Positions 1 through 5,747 of a stretch of DNA of 11,174 nucleotides are shown in pieces; the stretch's first letter is position 1, and every line of letters starts with the position of its first letter. Below the pieces are notes generated by a model. It searched no databases, was not told where the DNA came from, and saw only the letters and a program-made list of their open reading frames with translations. The translations under genes were made by a program, and so were the position numbers. This stretch comes from CAZCCV01 sp964497515. Lineage in GTDB: Bacteria > Armatimonadota > UBA5829 > DTLH01. The stretch spans positions 1 to 11,174 of the forward strand of contig CAZCCV010000052.1 of NCBI GenBank assembly GCA_964497515.1. The letters are read 5' to 3'.

Positions 1-35
1 CATATTGTGACACGCTCACGGAGCGTGCGTTGCAT
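1..35 (-). CDS. lpxC: UDP-3-O-acyl-N-acetylglucosamine deacetylase LpxC, first codons only (partial)
   Basis: An ATG one base after the lpxD stop codon opens a frame reading MQRTLRERVTI before the window ends. Known LpxC proteins begin with a conserved QRTLK-x-x-V stretch leading to GVGLH(T/S)G, so this fragment matches the expected N-terminus. LpxC is the zinc-dependent cytoplasmic deacetylase that commits the pathway to lipid A, and lpxD-lpxC adjacency is common in several diderm phyla. Only 11 residues are visible, so no catalytic residue can be checked. The ribosome site is weak (a GAG about 10 bases upstream, inside the end of lpxD), which suggests translational coupling to lpxD. Identity is inferred from the short motif plus context. 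Confidence 0.6.
   Translation of the reverse strand, partial: MQRTLRERVTI
11..27 (-). other. Perfect 7-bp inverted repeat with 3-nt loop in the first codons of lpxC
   Basis: The minus strand reads CACGCTC-CGT-GAGCGTG, a perfect 7-bp GC-rich stem with a 3-base loop. It begins eight bases after the presumed lpxC ATG and ten bases after the lpxD stop. It has no following T-run (the next bases are TCACAATATG), so it does not look like an intrinsic terminator. It could slow initiation or stabilise the upstream mRNA end, but it may also be a chance result of arginine and glutamate codons. Confidence 0.45.
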
Positions 36-36
36 A

Positions 37-1104
37 TTATTCGAACTCAACTGTCTTCTTGTCACCACCCAATTGGGCAAGTCCACGGCTCAACCGCTCG
101 ACTTCCTTTTCCAAATTTTCCAGTGTCTTGCGCATTTCTGGAAGCCGCCTGTACGCGGATTCAATTCGAAGCGCGTGCTTATGCGGCTTAGCATAGTAAC
201 CGGAGACGATTTCATTCGGTGCTACATCCTCTATCACTCCGGTGTGTGCGCTTACTGTGGCTCCGTCACCAATGGATATGTGATCGGCAACGCCAGCCAT
301 ACCTGCCATAATCACGCCATTACCAATCTCACAGCTACCAGCAATTCCTACTTCAGCAGCGATTAGGCAGCTCTTCCCAATCTGCACGTTGTGTGCTATA
401 TGCACAAGGTTATCAATCTTTGTGCCTTCTCCGATTACAGTCCGCCCGGTTTTAGCGCGATCAATCGTAGTATTCGCTCCGATTTCCACATCGTCCGCAA
501 TCACTACAGTGCCAATATGAGGGATTTTCGCAGTTCGACCATCTACCTGCTGATACCCGAAACCATCACTTCCAACCACCGCGCCGGCGTGAATAATCAC
601 ACGATTTCCGATGATGCATCCCGCATACACGGTAGCATTGGGATGCAAAACACTCCCTGAGCCAATCGAAGCACCTTCACCTACATAAGCCAGCGGATAG
701 ATCACAGCGCGATCTCCAATTACGGTATCGTCACTAATAAACGCACCAAACCCTACAGATACTCCTTCTCCGAGAGTTACACGTTCACCCAACCGAGCGC
801 CGGGGTCTACGCCAGGCGTAGGCTGGCTATGTTCGGGAGCAAACTGCAGAAGCGTCTCTAAGAATGCTCTCCGCGGATCGCTAACCTGTATCACACATTT
901 ATCCCCACACGAATCGGCGGCACATATGACTGCAGCAGCCTCTGATTGGGCAGCAGCAGACAAATATGTCGCGCTTTCTGCGAGAACTACATCACCGGAA
1001 GTGGCATCTGCGATTGTCGCAACTCCGGTAATCAACGTATTATCTGGGCCGTGAACTACGCCACCGAAAGCCTCCGCAAGATCCTTAACGGTGAGTTTTC
1101 TCAC
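37..1104 (-). CDS. lpxD: UDP-3-O-acylglucosamine N-acyltransferase LpxD
   Basis: LpxD adds the second (amide-linked) 3-hydroxyacyl chain to UDP-3-O-acyl-glucosamine in the cytoplasm, the third step of lipid A synthesis. The protein has a uridine-binding N-terminal domain (about residues 1-95), then a left-handed beta-helix of hexapeptide repeats (about 98-300). The family motif GSDGFGY is at 178-184 and DNLVHIAHN at 231-239; His238 aligns with the catalytic histidine of E. coli LpxD. A helical tail follows SGYYAKPHK (about 301-340), as in the trimeric family. Length is 355 residues, close to the E. coli protein (341). I start at GTG 1104 because it overlaps the preceding TAG stop by one base (TAGTG), has GGAG ten bases upstream, and begins MRKLTVKDLAE like the family; the longer TTG-started frame from 1161 would add 19 residues that read through the upstream gene. 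It is in an operon with the Skp-like genes, with lpxC one base downstream. Confidence 0.95.
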   Translation of the reverse strand: MRKLTVKDLAEAFGGVVHGPDNTLITGVATIADATSGDVVLAESATYLSAAAQSEAAAVICAADSCGDKCVIQVSDPRRAFLETLLQFAPEHSQPTPGVDPGARLGERVTLGEGVSVGFGAFISDDTVIGDRAVIYPLAYVGEGASIGSGSVLHPNATVYAGCIIGNRVIIHAGAVVGSDGFGYQQVDGRTAKIPHIGTVVIADDVEIGANTTIDRAKTGRTVIGEGTKIDNLVHIAHNVQIGKSCLIAAEVGIAGSCEIGNGVIMAGMAGVADHISIGDGATVSAHTGVIEDVAPNEIVSGYYAKPHKHALRIESAYRRLPEMRKTLENLEKEVERLSRGLAQLGGDKKTVEFE

Positions 1105-2195
1105 TACAGTCTTTCTCCAAAGATCGATTGGCGCGCGTAAGGGAGCCGATCGCCGAACCAATCTGTTTTGTCTGGCAGATTCCCGCTTCTGTCAAAAACT
1201 ACGGCGAGCTGACTCTCACGAGCGATGCGCCTGACTATCGATTCCAGCTCTGCCCGAATCCGAGCACTGTCTACAGCAGTGCACGAAGCAACCGTTCTTC
1301 CGGTGCTGCAATTGCTGCTCTCTCGCGACACCCGCGCACCGTTGAACACTGCAATCGAACCAGGTTTGGGCGCTGGAACAAACCATTCGTCCATTCCACT
1401 CCCGTTGATTTCCAACTCGAGAGCATCTCGGTTGTGCGCAATGATGGCGCCTATACGATCGGACTCGTTAGCTCGAAGATTATTCAACTCTCGCTCGTTG
1501 GCATCACGACGCTCGCGGCCAGCGGCGAGCACTCTTTGATCGAGCTCGTATTTCAGCTTTGCTTCATCTGCGAGCAGCGCCTTTTTTGCTTCAGCGAAGG
1601 AATCTTCTCTAGATTTCAACGCTACCGAGGCTGGTATCTCGCCCCCGCCAAAAACCGCCACTTGAGACCTTGCAGCCGCCAGCTTCAGTGCAGCATCAGT
1701 CAATTGATCCTGATGACGCTCTGCAATCGCCCGCAATCCAGTCGCCATTTCACTTTCCAGAAGGCGTCTGGCTTCAGCCTCGACTATTGTCGCTTCAGAC
1801 TCCAGTTCGCCAGCGCGCTCCTGAAGCTGCCTATTCAAAGACTCGCACAACTGTTCATTTGTTTCTTCCAGCTCTCTGCGAGCCTTATTCAAGAGGCTAG
1901 CTTGAAGACGCTGACGCCGATCGGATTCACTTTCCTGTCCCAGTGTATATGGCACATCGGCGACTCGAACAGTCTCTATATGCACATCGTGCGCTGAATA
2001 CGATTCTGCTGACTCTTTCGACGAATCAGCATACCGCAGTGCAGGATGCATAGACATCAATTTCTCAATATTACAGTAGACTCGCACCGGCGCGGGCGAC
2101 TGAGGTCTATGAGCAACAACCCAGCCAACTCCCACCAGCGCGAGTCCAATCACGCATACTAATGCCAGTACGCTGTGTATCGCACGCACACTCAC
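1104..2195 (-). CDS. Enlarged Skp/OmpH-like coiled-coil envelope protein (hypothetical)
   Basis: Role not established; it is probably a membrane-anchored periplasmic relative of the Skp chaperone. Residues 9-28 form one hydrophobic segment after a short basic N-terminus, with no clear signal-peptidase site, so it may stay as an inner-membrane anchor. The stretch VRVYCNIEKLMSMHPAL (37-53) resembles the first strand and helix of OmpH/Skp proteins. Residues about 90-260 are charged, alanine-rich helix likely to form a long coiled coil. The tail RIRAELESIVRRIARES...VVFDRSGN (312-339) resembles the C-terminal Skp motif, in which a helix precedes a VLD-x-SG-type strand. Two cysteines (296, 305) flank a low-complexity serine/threonine stretch and could form a disulfide. 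At 363 residues it is about twice the usual Skp length. The start is GTG with GGAAG twelve bases upstream; a second in-frame GTG lies two codons later. It sits 24 bp after skp, and its TAG stop overlaps lpxD's GTG by one base. Gene is secure; family is inference. Confidence 0.8.
   Translation of the reverse strand: MSVRAIHSVLALVCVIGLALVGVGWVVAHRPQSPAPVRVYCNIEKLMSMHPALRYADSSKESAESYSAHDVHIETVRVADVPYTLGQESESDRRQRLQASLLNKARRELEETNEQLCESLNRQLQERAGELESEATIVEAEARRLLESEMATGLRAIAERHQDQLTDAALKLAAARSQVAVFGGGEIPASVALKSREDSFAEAKKALLADEAKLKYELDQRVLAAGRERRDANERELNNLRANESDRIGAIIAHNRDALELEINGSGMDEWFVPAPKPGSIAVFNGARVSRESSNCSTGRTVASCTAVDSARIRAELESIVRRIARESQLAVVFDRSGNLPDKTDWFGDRLPYARQSIFGERL
1115..1118 (-). promoter_or_regulatory. 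lpxD ribosome binding site
   Basis: GGAG lies ten bases before GTG 1104, inside the last codons of the upstream gene. It supports the overlapping GTG start over the upstream TTG at 1161. Confidence 0.6.
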
Positions 2196-2219
2196 AAAAC
2201 TGAACTACTTCCGATAATT

Positions 2220-2861
2220 CTATTTCTTGCTGTTCAGCTTATCGATGACAGCCTGTGTAATATCCGTTCCACCATAAAGCACAGCAATTTTGTCTACTAC
2301 GGCAGTGAGCCCTTTGGCTTTGGCCACATCCTCAATGGCCTTCAAGATGTCAGTGCGAATCTCGTCGGTCAGGGTGTTCCCCTTTTCCATAATCTCATTT
2401 CTGGCATCTTCCACCATTTTGCCAATGGTGATCTCCGAGTCTGACTGCCTGTCCTGAAGCTCCTTAAGCCTGGACTTCTCCTGTGCTGTAAGAGCTTCCT
2501 TCTTACCCTGGAGATCCTTCATTTCGGAGTCTAACGCTCTCTCCTGATCCTGCAGTGCCTTGATTCGCTCTTTTTCTTTATCTGTTGGATTCTGCTTCAC
2601 GACAAGCGTAAGCAGTTCCTGAAGATCGTTCTCGCTAAGGAGACGATGTGCATCCATTGCCTGGAGCTTTGTCTCTATGTCTCTATTCAGCGTCTCTAAA
2701 TCATTCTTCGACTGATCGGTCTTCTGATACCCATCAAATACGGCCTGAACATCAACGCAACCAAGTGTAGTGGTCGAAGGCGCTGCACTAACAGATGCCG
2801 CCAGCGTCAGACTGACAACTACTGCAGCAACGAGCATAACTCCGAAAAAACGATTAAGCAT
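2220..2861 (-). CDS. skp: Skp/OmpH family periplasmic chaperone
   Basis: Skp-family proteins are trimeric periplasmic chaperones that hold unfolded outer membrane proteins and hand them to the BAM complex. The 213-residue product starts MLNRFFGVML with a clear signal peptide (hydrophobic core about 8-23, likely cleavage after VSA near 26). Then comes the family's first strand and helix, GCVDVQAVFDGYQKTD (34-49). A long charged coiled coil covers about 50-150. The C-terminal Skp core is about 155-195, including ILKAIEDVAKAKGLTAVVDK and LYGGTDIT, which is the usual OmpH ending. It is longer than E. coli Skp (161) through the coiled coil. ATG 2861 is chosen because GAGAGGAG lies eight bases upstream and it begins the signal peptide; a longer TTG-started frame from 2885 would put the ribosome site inside the gene. 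It heads the skp-lpxD-lpxC operon with its own promoter, downstream of the bamA terminator. Confidence 0.9.
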   Translation of the reverse strand: MLNRFFGVMLVAAVVVSLTLAASVSAAPSTTTLGCVDVQAVFDGYQKTDQSKNDLETLNRDIETKLQAMDAHRLLSENDLQELLTLVVKQNPTDKEKERIKALQDQERALDSEMKDLQGKKEALTAQEKSRLKELQDRQSDSEITIGKMVEDARNEIMEKGNTLTDEIRTDILKAIEDVAKAKGLTAVVDKIAVLYGGTDITQAVIDKLNSKK

Positions 2862-2869
2862 CCTGTGTG

Positions 2870-2877
2870 CTCCTCTC
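2870..2877 (-). promoter_or_regulatory. skp ribosome binding site
   Basis: GAGAGGAG is eight bases before ATG 2861. This strong Shine-Dalgarno match fixes the skp start. Confidence 0.75.
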
Positions 2878-2885
2878 AGGGACAA

Positions 2886-2918
2886 TCAATACGGAGGCCT
2901 GATGATGAAACTTAGCAT
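2886..2918 (-). CDS. Possible leader ORF in the skp 5' UTR (10 codons)
   Basis: In the skp leader an ATG at 2918 opens MLSFIIRPPY followed by TGA ending at 2886, 24 bases before the skp ATG. A GGAGG lies ten bases upstream of this ATG, the same spacing used by bamA. The GGAGG is part of the 5' arm of the leader inverted repeat, and the 3' arm falls in codons 7-9 (AGG CCT CCG), so translation of this ORF and folding of the hairpin would exclude each other. It may be chance: the ORF is very short and has no recognised family. Confidence 0.25.
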   Translation of the reverse strand: MLSFIIRPPY

Positions 2919-2934
2919 CCTTCCAGTGCCTCCG
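2892..2934 (-). promoter_or_regulatory. 5' leader inverted repeat (hairpin) of the skp transcript
   Basis: The minus strand has CGGAGGC (2934-2928) and its exact complement GCCTCCG (2898-2892), with 29 bases between, where GATG and CATC could add a short inner stem. From the predicted promoter the transcript would start around 2940-2935, placing this hairpin at its extreme 5' end. There is no T-run after it, so it is not a terminator. A 5'-terminal hairpin could protect the mRNA or control the leader ORF whose GGAGG lies in the first arm. Confidence 0.45.
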
Positions 2935-2943
2935 CTGGATTTA

Positions 2944-2972
2944 ATTATAGCAAATGCGGATGAGCTCAACAA
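2944..2972 (-). promoter_or_regulatory. Sigma70-type promoter of the skp-lpxD operon
   Basis: The -35 box TTGTTG (2972-2967) is separated by exactly 17 bases from a consensus -10 TATAAT (2949-2944), which is also preceded by TGC, giving an extended -10 (TGnTATAAT). The predicted start is near 2940-2935, about 75-80 bases before the skp ATG. It lies after the bamA terminator, as an independent operon would require. This is one of the best promoter matches in the window. Confidence 0.75.
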
Positions 2973-3056
2973 GTTAGCACCAGTCGAACTCGTATTAATA
3001 TGACGTGTCTCTGGTAGTTCCATTGCCCATTTTTGCAGGTGTTCAGGCAATCACTT

Positions 3057-3068
3057 TTAGTCGACTAA
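3057..3068. repeat. 12-bp perfect palindrome TTAGTCGACTAA between bamA and skp
   Basis: A perfect 12-bp dyad just past the T-run of the bamA terminator and about 85 bp upstream of the skp -35 box. Its half-sites TTAGT/ACTAA also occur in the dyad directly before tamB (10338-10352), there with a 3-base instead of a 2-base centre. A protein-binding site is possible; function is not shown. Confidence 0.4.
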
Positions 3069-3070
3069 TC

Positions 3071-3102
3071 AAAAAGCCGGCTAGAGGTATCCTCCAGCCG
3101 GC
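3071..3102 (-). terminator. Rho-independent terminator of the bamA transcription unit
   Basis: The minus strand forms a 12-bp stem (GCCGGCTGGAGG with CCTCTAGCCGGC, one G-U wobble) around a 3-base ATA loop, followed at once by TTTTT and GATT. It begins 31 bases after the bamA stop codon. Stem, loop and U-run are all close to ideal for an intrinsic terminator. It separates the sigma-bamA unit from the skp operon. On the plus strand the A-run precedes the stem and no T-run follows, so it acts in one direction. Confidence 0.95.
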
Positions 3103-3132
3103 CAGTCAGCTTCTCATCTGATGAGCAGTAAT

Positions 3133-5016
3133 TTAGAAAGCCTGCCCGATACTAAAGTGGGTTCTGCCCCCCTCGCTGCCAATTCCGTAGTCAAAACGCA
3201 GGTTTCCAACAGGTGTGCTGACTCTTAACCCAATACCGCCCCCCACACTCGGTGAGAATCCCTCGTGTTGCTCGAGTTTATCTCCTATGGAATATGATCT
3301 GGGAGCATCCCACGCATCGCCTGCATCGACGAAGAGCACCCCGGTCAATCCCTGGCTAACGGGCTTCCTGTATTCCGCACTGGCAAACGCCATCTTGGTG
3401 CCCCAGAATCTGTCTTCGCGATAACCTCTGAGCGTTTCAGATCCACCAACGAAGAACTGCTCGAAGAATGGCAAGTCACCACTCGAGAACCCTGCGTGGA
3501 ATCTAAACGCGAGCACGTTTCTTTTGTCTGTAGGAGTAACCTTTCTACCCCCGCTGCTCATATATCGCCTTACATCCACTTCCAGTTTCTGGAAGGGCCC
3601 TTTGATTGTTGTGTTGCCGATAGTCAGACCATTCGGATACGTCGTAGGTGTCTCAGTATCTAACTCAGTGAACTCTTCGAGAACATCAGAAGTTCCTGCT
3701 TCCAAAGATACTGAGCGGAACCAACCGTCGGCAGGATCCCTGTCGAAATCTCTTGTGTTGTGCACCAAGCGGACGGTGGCACTTCGAACGGGGCCGTTTT
3801 GTGCCACGAACCGGTTCACATCACTCGGTGCGAATCGGCTAATGTCGAGAGTGGATGTGTCAACAGTCTCACCTCTCAACATTACAAAAGCACGCGTAAA
3901 ATCATTCAGCGGCCGGCTGAGTCCAACACGTGCACCCTTGCGGCGTTCGTTGTAGTTCTTGACCTGATCATCTGTGGTAGTAGTGCCAAATAGCGATGAC
4001 GAAAAACGATAGAGCAGTTTGTTGAACACGTTTATCGACAAAGACGTATTGTGTTTGTCGATCCACGGCTCAGTGAACCCGATTTCGTAGCTGCCAGAAC
4101 CTCCCAAACCGCCGGATGTGCCTGTCTCCCAAAGAAGAGTCAGCCCCTGTCCACGGCCTCGGAAGTTCGTTTCTGTCAGCTCTACCCTACCAACCAACTT
4201 GCTTCTGGAACTGTATCCTATACCAATTCCGAGGTTCCCGGTACGCCTTTCGGTGACTGGAATTGTTATATCTACTGAACCAATTGTATTCGGCTCAATC
4301 TTCGGTGAATGGATATCCTCGAGCACATCGAGGTTATATATTCTGGCAATGTCGTCACGGAGTGTTTTTCGGTTGAACACAGTGCCAGGCTTAGTCTTCA
4401 TTTCACGCAAGAATACCTGTGTCTTTGTCTTCTTGTTTCCAACAATTTGTACACTGTGTACGGTATTCACCAGCAACGGAATGCTGAGTAACCCAGTCTC
4501 GCGGTCGATGCCTACGTCCTCAGTAACGAAGGCGACATAGCCTTCTTCCCTGTAGTAGTTCTGAATGGCATCGATGTCCATATTGAGTGTGGAATAATTC
4601 AGAACCTGACCTGGCTTAGTCCGCATCAAATTGAGGATTGTATCCTGGCTAATCGGGCCGAGACCTGTTAGCTCGATCTGTCTCACTACCAGATTTTCGA
4701 CCACATCGTAGATGACTCTGACACCCTCTGGAGTATCTTCAGTGCGAGTGGATACGGCACTGAAATAACCCAGGGCATCGATGGCGCGTCGATCCTGTTC
4801 TACTGCGTTCTTGTCGTACTGCGAACCTACGGAGAGTTTGATGACGCTTTCGATAGCATCCTTGTTGATGTTGTCATTGCCGGTTATGACTATTTGCGTG
4901 ACTTTCTGGCCTTCTTCTGCAGAAGCTGACATTGGAACAAGAGCAGCAATCAGCACTGCAGCTACCAACCCCACCATCACCGTTCTCAAATGAAACGGCA
5001 GCCTCAGGAACAACAT
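3133..5016 (-). CDS. bamA: Outer membrane protein assembly factor BamA (Omp85 family)
   Basis: BamA is the outer membrane barrel that folds and inserts other beta-barrel proteins. The 627-residue product has a signal peptide (hydrophobic core about 13-28, likely cleavage after SASA near 33). Three POTRA domains follow, at about 37-109 (KVTQIVITGNDNI), 110-184 (VRQIELTGLGPI) and 185-257 (VHSVQIVGNKKT). The 16-strand barrel is about 258-627, with the Omp85 loop motif as LRGYREDRFWG (529-539; usually VRGF/LRGY) and the ending FSIGQAF with C-terminal phenylalanine. Proteobacterial BamA has five POTRAs and about 800 residues; three is usual in some other phyla. ATG 5016 is chosen because GGAGGTAA lies ten bases upstream and the signal peptide begins there; an in-frame ATG at 5055 would add 13 residues and place the ribosome site inside the gene. 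It follows the sigma factor gene by 42 bp and ends at a strong terminator. Confidence 0.95.
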   Translation of the reverse strand: MLFLRLPFHLRTVMVGLVAAVLIAALVPMSASAEEGQKVTQIVITGNDNINKDAIESVIKLSVGSQYDKNAVEQDRRAIDALGYFSAVSTRTEDTPEGVRVIYDVVENLVVRQIELTGLGPISQDTILNLMRTKPGQVLNYSTLNMDIDAIQNYYREEGYVAFVTEDVGIDRETGLLSIPLLVNTVHSVQIVGNKKTKTQVFLREMKTKPGTVFNRKTLRDDIARIYNLDVLEDIHSPKIEPNTIGSVDITIPVTERRTGNLGIGIGYSSRSKLVGRVELTETNFRGRGQGLTLLWETGTSGGLGGSGSYEIGFTEPWIDKHNTSLSINVFNKLLYRFSSSLFGTTTTDDQVKNYNERRKGARVGLSRPLNDFTRAFVMLRGETVDTSTLDISRFAPSDVNRFVAQNGPVRSATVRLVHNTRDFDRDPADGWFRSVSLEAGTSDVLEEFTELDTETPTTYPNGLTIGNTTIKGPFQKLEVDVRRYMSSGGRKVTPTDKRNVLAFRFHAGFSSGDLPFFEQFFVGGSETLRGYREDRFWGTKMAFASAEYRKPVSQGLTGVLFVDAGDAWDAPRSYSIGDKLEQHEGFSPSVGGGIGLRVSTPVGNLRFDYGIGSEGGRTHFSIGQAF

Positions 5017-5026
5017 TGGATAATTA

Positions 5027-5031
5027 CCTCC
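5027..5031 (-). promoter_or_regulatory. bamA ribosome binding site
   Basis: GGAGG (continuing as TAAT) ends ten bases before ATG 5016. This full anti-Shine-Dalgarno match decides the bamA start against the upstream in-frame ATG at 5055. Confidence 0.8.
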
Positions 5032-5058
5032 ATAAACGGTAAGCCGAGAATCCATAAT

Positions 5059-5625
5059 TCAAATCAGGTACTGACCGAGTCGTCTACGAAGCATTTCGCG
5101 ACCTCTAGCCAATCGAGTTCTGACAACATCGATGGATAGTTCAGCAGCTTCGGCAACCTCTCGGTACGTAAGTCCGTGCAGGTCTCGAAGAACAATTACA
5201 ATGCGGTAATCCTCTGGCAAAGCCAGAATTGCTTTCTCAACAGCCCGCCGAATCTCGTCCTGCTCCAGAGCTTTCTCCGGAGTAGGTATAGCTGTTGTTA
5301 AACCTCTATCGCCCGCAGGTTCTCCGATAGCTATTGTATCGTCGTCCAGAGAAAGCGCCTCAACGCCCTTTCTTCTGTCTACCTGTCTAAACCTATTTTT
5401 GCAGACGTTTGCAGCAATCCGATATAGCCAAGTATAGGGTGCCGCTTCAGCGCGATAGCTGTCGAATGCCCTGTATGCCGCAACAAAGGTATCTTGAGTT
5501 AGATCAGCAGCATCATCGTAGTCACCGACGATGCGGTATATCAGGTTGAAGACCCTCTTCTCATACTTGTCTATGAGGTCTTCAAACCCAGCATGTTGCT
5601 CATCTTGCGGCAGAAGCAGGAACAT
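5059..5625 (-). CDS. ECF-type RNA polymerase sigma factor (RpoE-like)
   Basis: A 188-residue sigma70-family protein with only regions 2 and 4, the ECF layout. Region 2 spans about 13-80, with LIDKYEKRVFNLIYRIVGDYDDAADLTQDTF (core RNA polymerase and -10 contacts) and YTWLYRIAANVCKNRFR. An acidic linker covers about 88-120. Region 4 is about 125-182, with ALPEDYRIVIVLRDLHGLTYREVAEA and the helix-turn-helix SIDVVRTRLARGREMLRRRL that reads the -35 element. ATG 5625 has AAGG about nine bases upstream. It lies between tamB and bamA with its own promoter candidates, and no anti-sigma (zinc-binding or membrane) gene is next to it. In E. coli, sigma-E controls bamA, skp and lpx genes, so an envelope role is a reasonable inference; the regulon here is unknown. 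No C-terminal regulatory extension is present. Confidence 0.92.
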   Translation of the reverse strand: MFLLLPQDEQHAGFEDLIDKYEKRVFNLIYRIVGDYDDAADLTQDTFVAAYRAFDSYRAEAAPYTWLYRIAANVCKNRFRQVDRRKGVEALSLDDDTIAIGEPAGDRGLTTAIPTPEKALEQDEIRRAVEKAILALPEDYRIVIVLRDLHGLTYREVAEAAELSIDVVRTRLARGREMLRRRLGQYLI

Positions 5626-5667
5626 CGGTTACACCCTTATGTTTCAGGAGCCAAATATTCAATCGCA

Positions 5668-5696
5668 ATACTATCAAACTCCAGAGCTTATCGCAA
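5668..5696 (-). promoter_or_regulatory. Candidate sigma70-type promoter for the sigma factor-bamA unit
   Basis: TTGCGA (5696-5691; 4 of 6 consensus bases) and TAGTAT (5673-5668; 4 of 6) are exactly 17 bases apart, and the -10 carries the upstream TG of an extended -10. The start would be near 5661, about 36 bases before the sigma ATG. Moderate match, well placed in the 119-bp gap after tamB. Confidence 0.45.
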
Positions 5697-5738
5697 GCAA
5701 AAGCGAACACAATTCGAACGATAATTCCCACAATGAGC

Positions 5739-5747
5739 ATTATATCA
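5739..5747 (-). promoter_or_regulatory. Perfect extended -10 element overlapping the tamB stop codon
   Basis: The minus strand reads TGATATAAT: the tamB stop TGA supplies the TG of an extended -10 (TGnTATAAT) and TATAAT follows at 5744-5739. No good -35 is seen 16-18 bases upstream, but extended -10 promoters can do without one. It would give a leader of about 105 bases for the sigma factor gene, and is an alternative or an addition to the 5668-5696 promoter. Confidence 0.45.

Noticed and set aside
1105..1161. TTG-initiated 19-residue extension of lpxD
   Set aside because: The extension overlaps the end of the upstream gene and does not resemble LpxD N-termini; GTG 1104 has a ribosome site and a one-base stop/start overlap.
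1128..1997. 289-codon open frame on the plus strand
   Set aside because: It lies opposite the long coiled-coil gene, whose Glu/Ala/Arg-rich codons keep the opposite strand free of stops. The translation has no domain-like pattern and there is no plus-strand promoter or terminator.
2862..2885. TTG-initiated N-terminal extension of skp
   Set aside because: It would put the strong GAGAGGAG ribosome site inside the gene and add residues before the signal peptide.
3016..3021. GGAACT on the minus strand upstream of skp, like an ECF (sigma-E) -35 element
   Set aside because: The nearest TC-type -10 (TCATA) is only 13 bases after GGAAC, about 4-5 too close, and a near-consensus sigma70 promoter is nearby. 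Not strong enough to claim autoregulation of the operon by the sigma factor.
3071..3102. Terminator hairpin read as a bidirectional element
   Set aside because: On the plus strand the stem is followed by CAGTCAG, not a T-run, and there is no plus-strand gene to end.
5017..5055. ATG 5055 as the bamA start (13 extra residues)
   Set aside because: The GGAGGTAA ribosome site lies between the two candidates and the signal peptide begins at ATG 5016.
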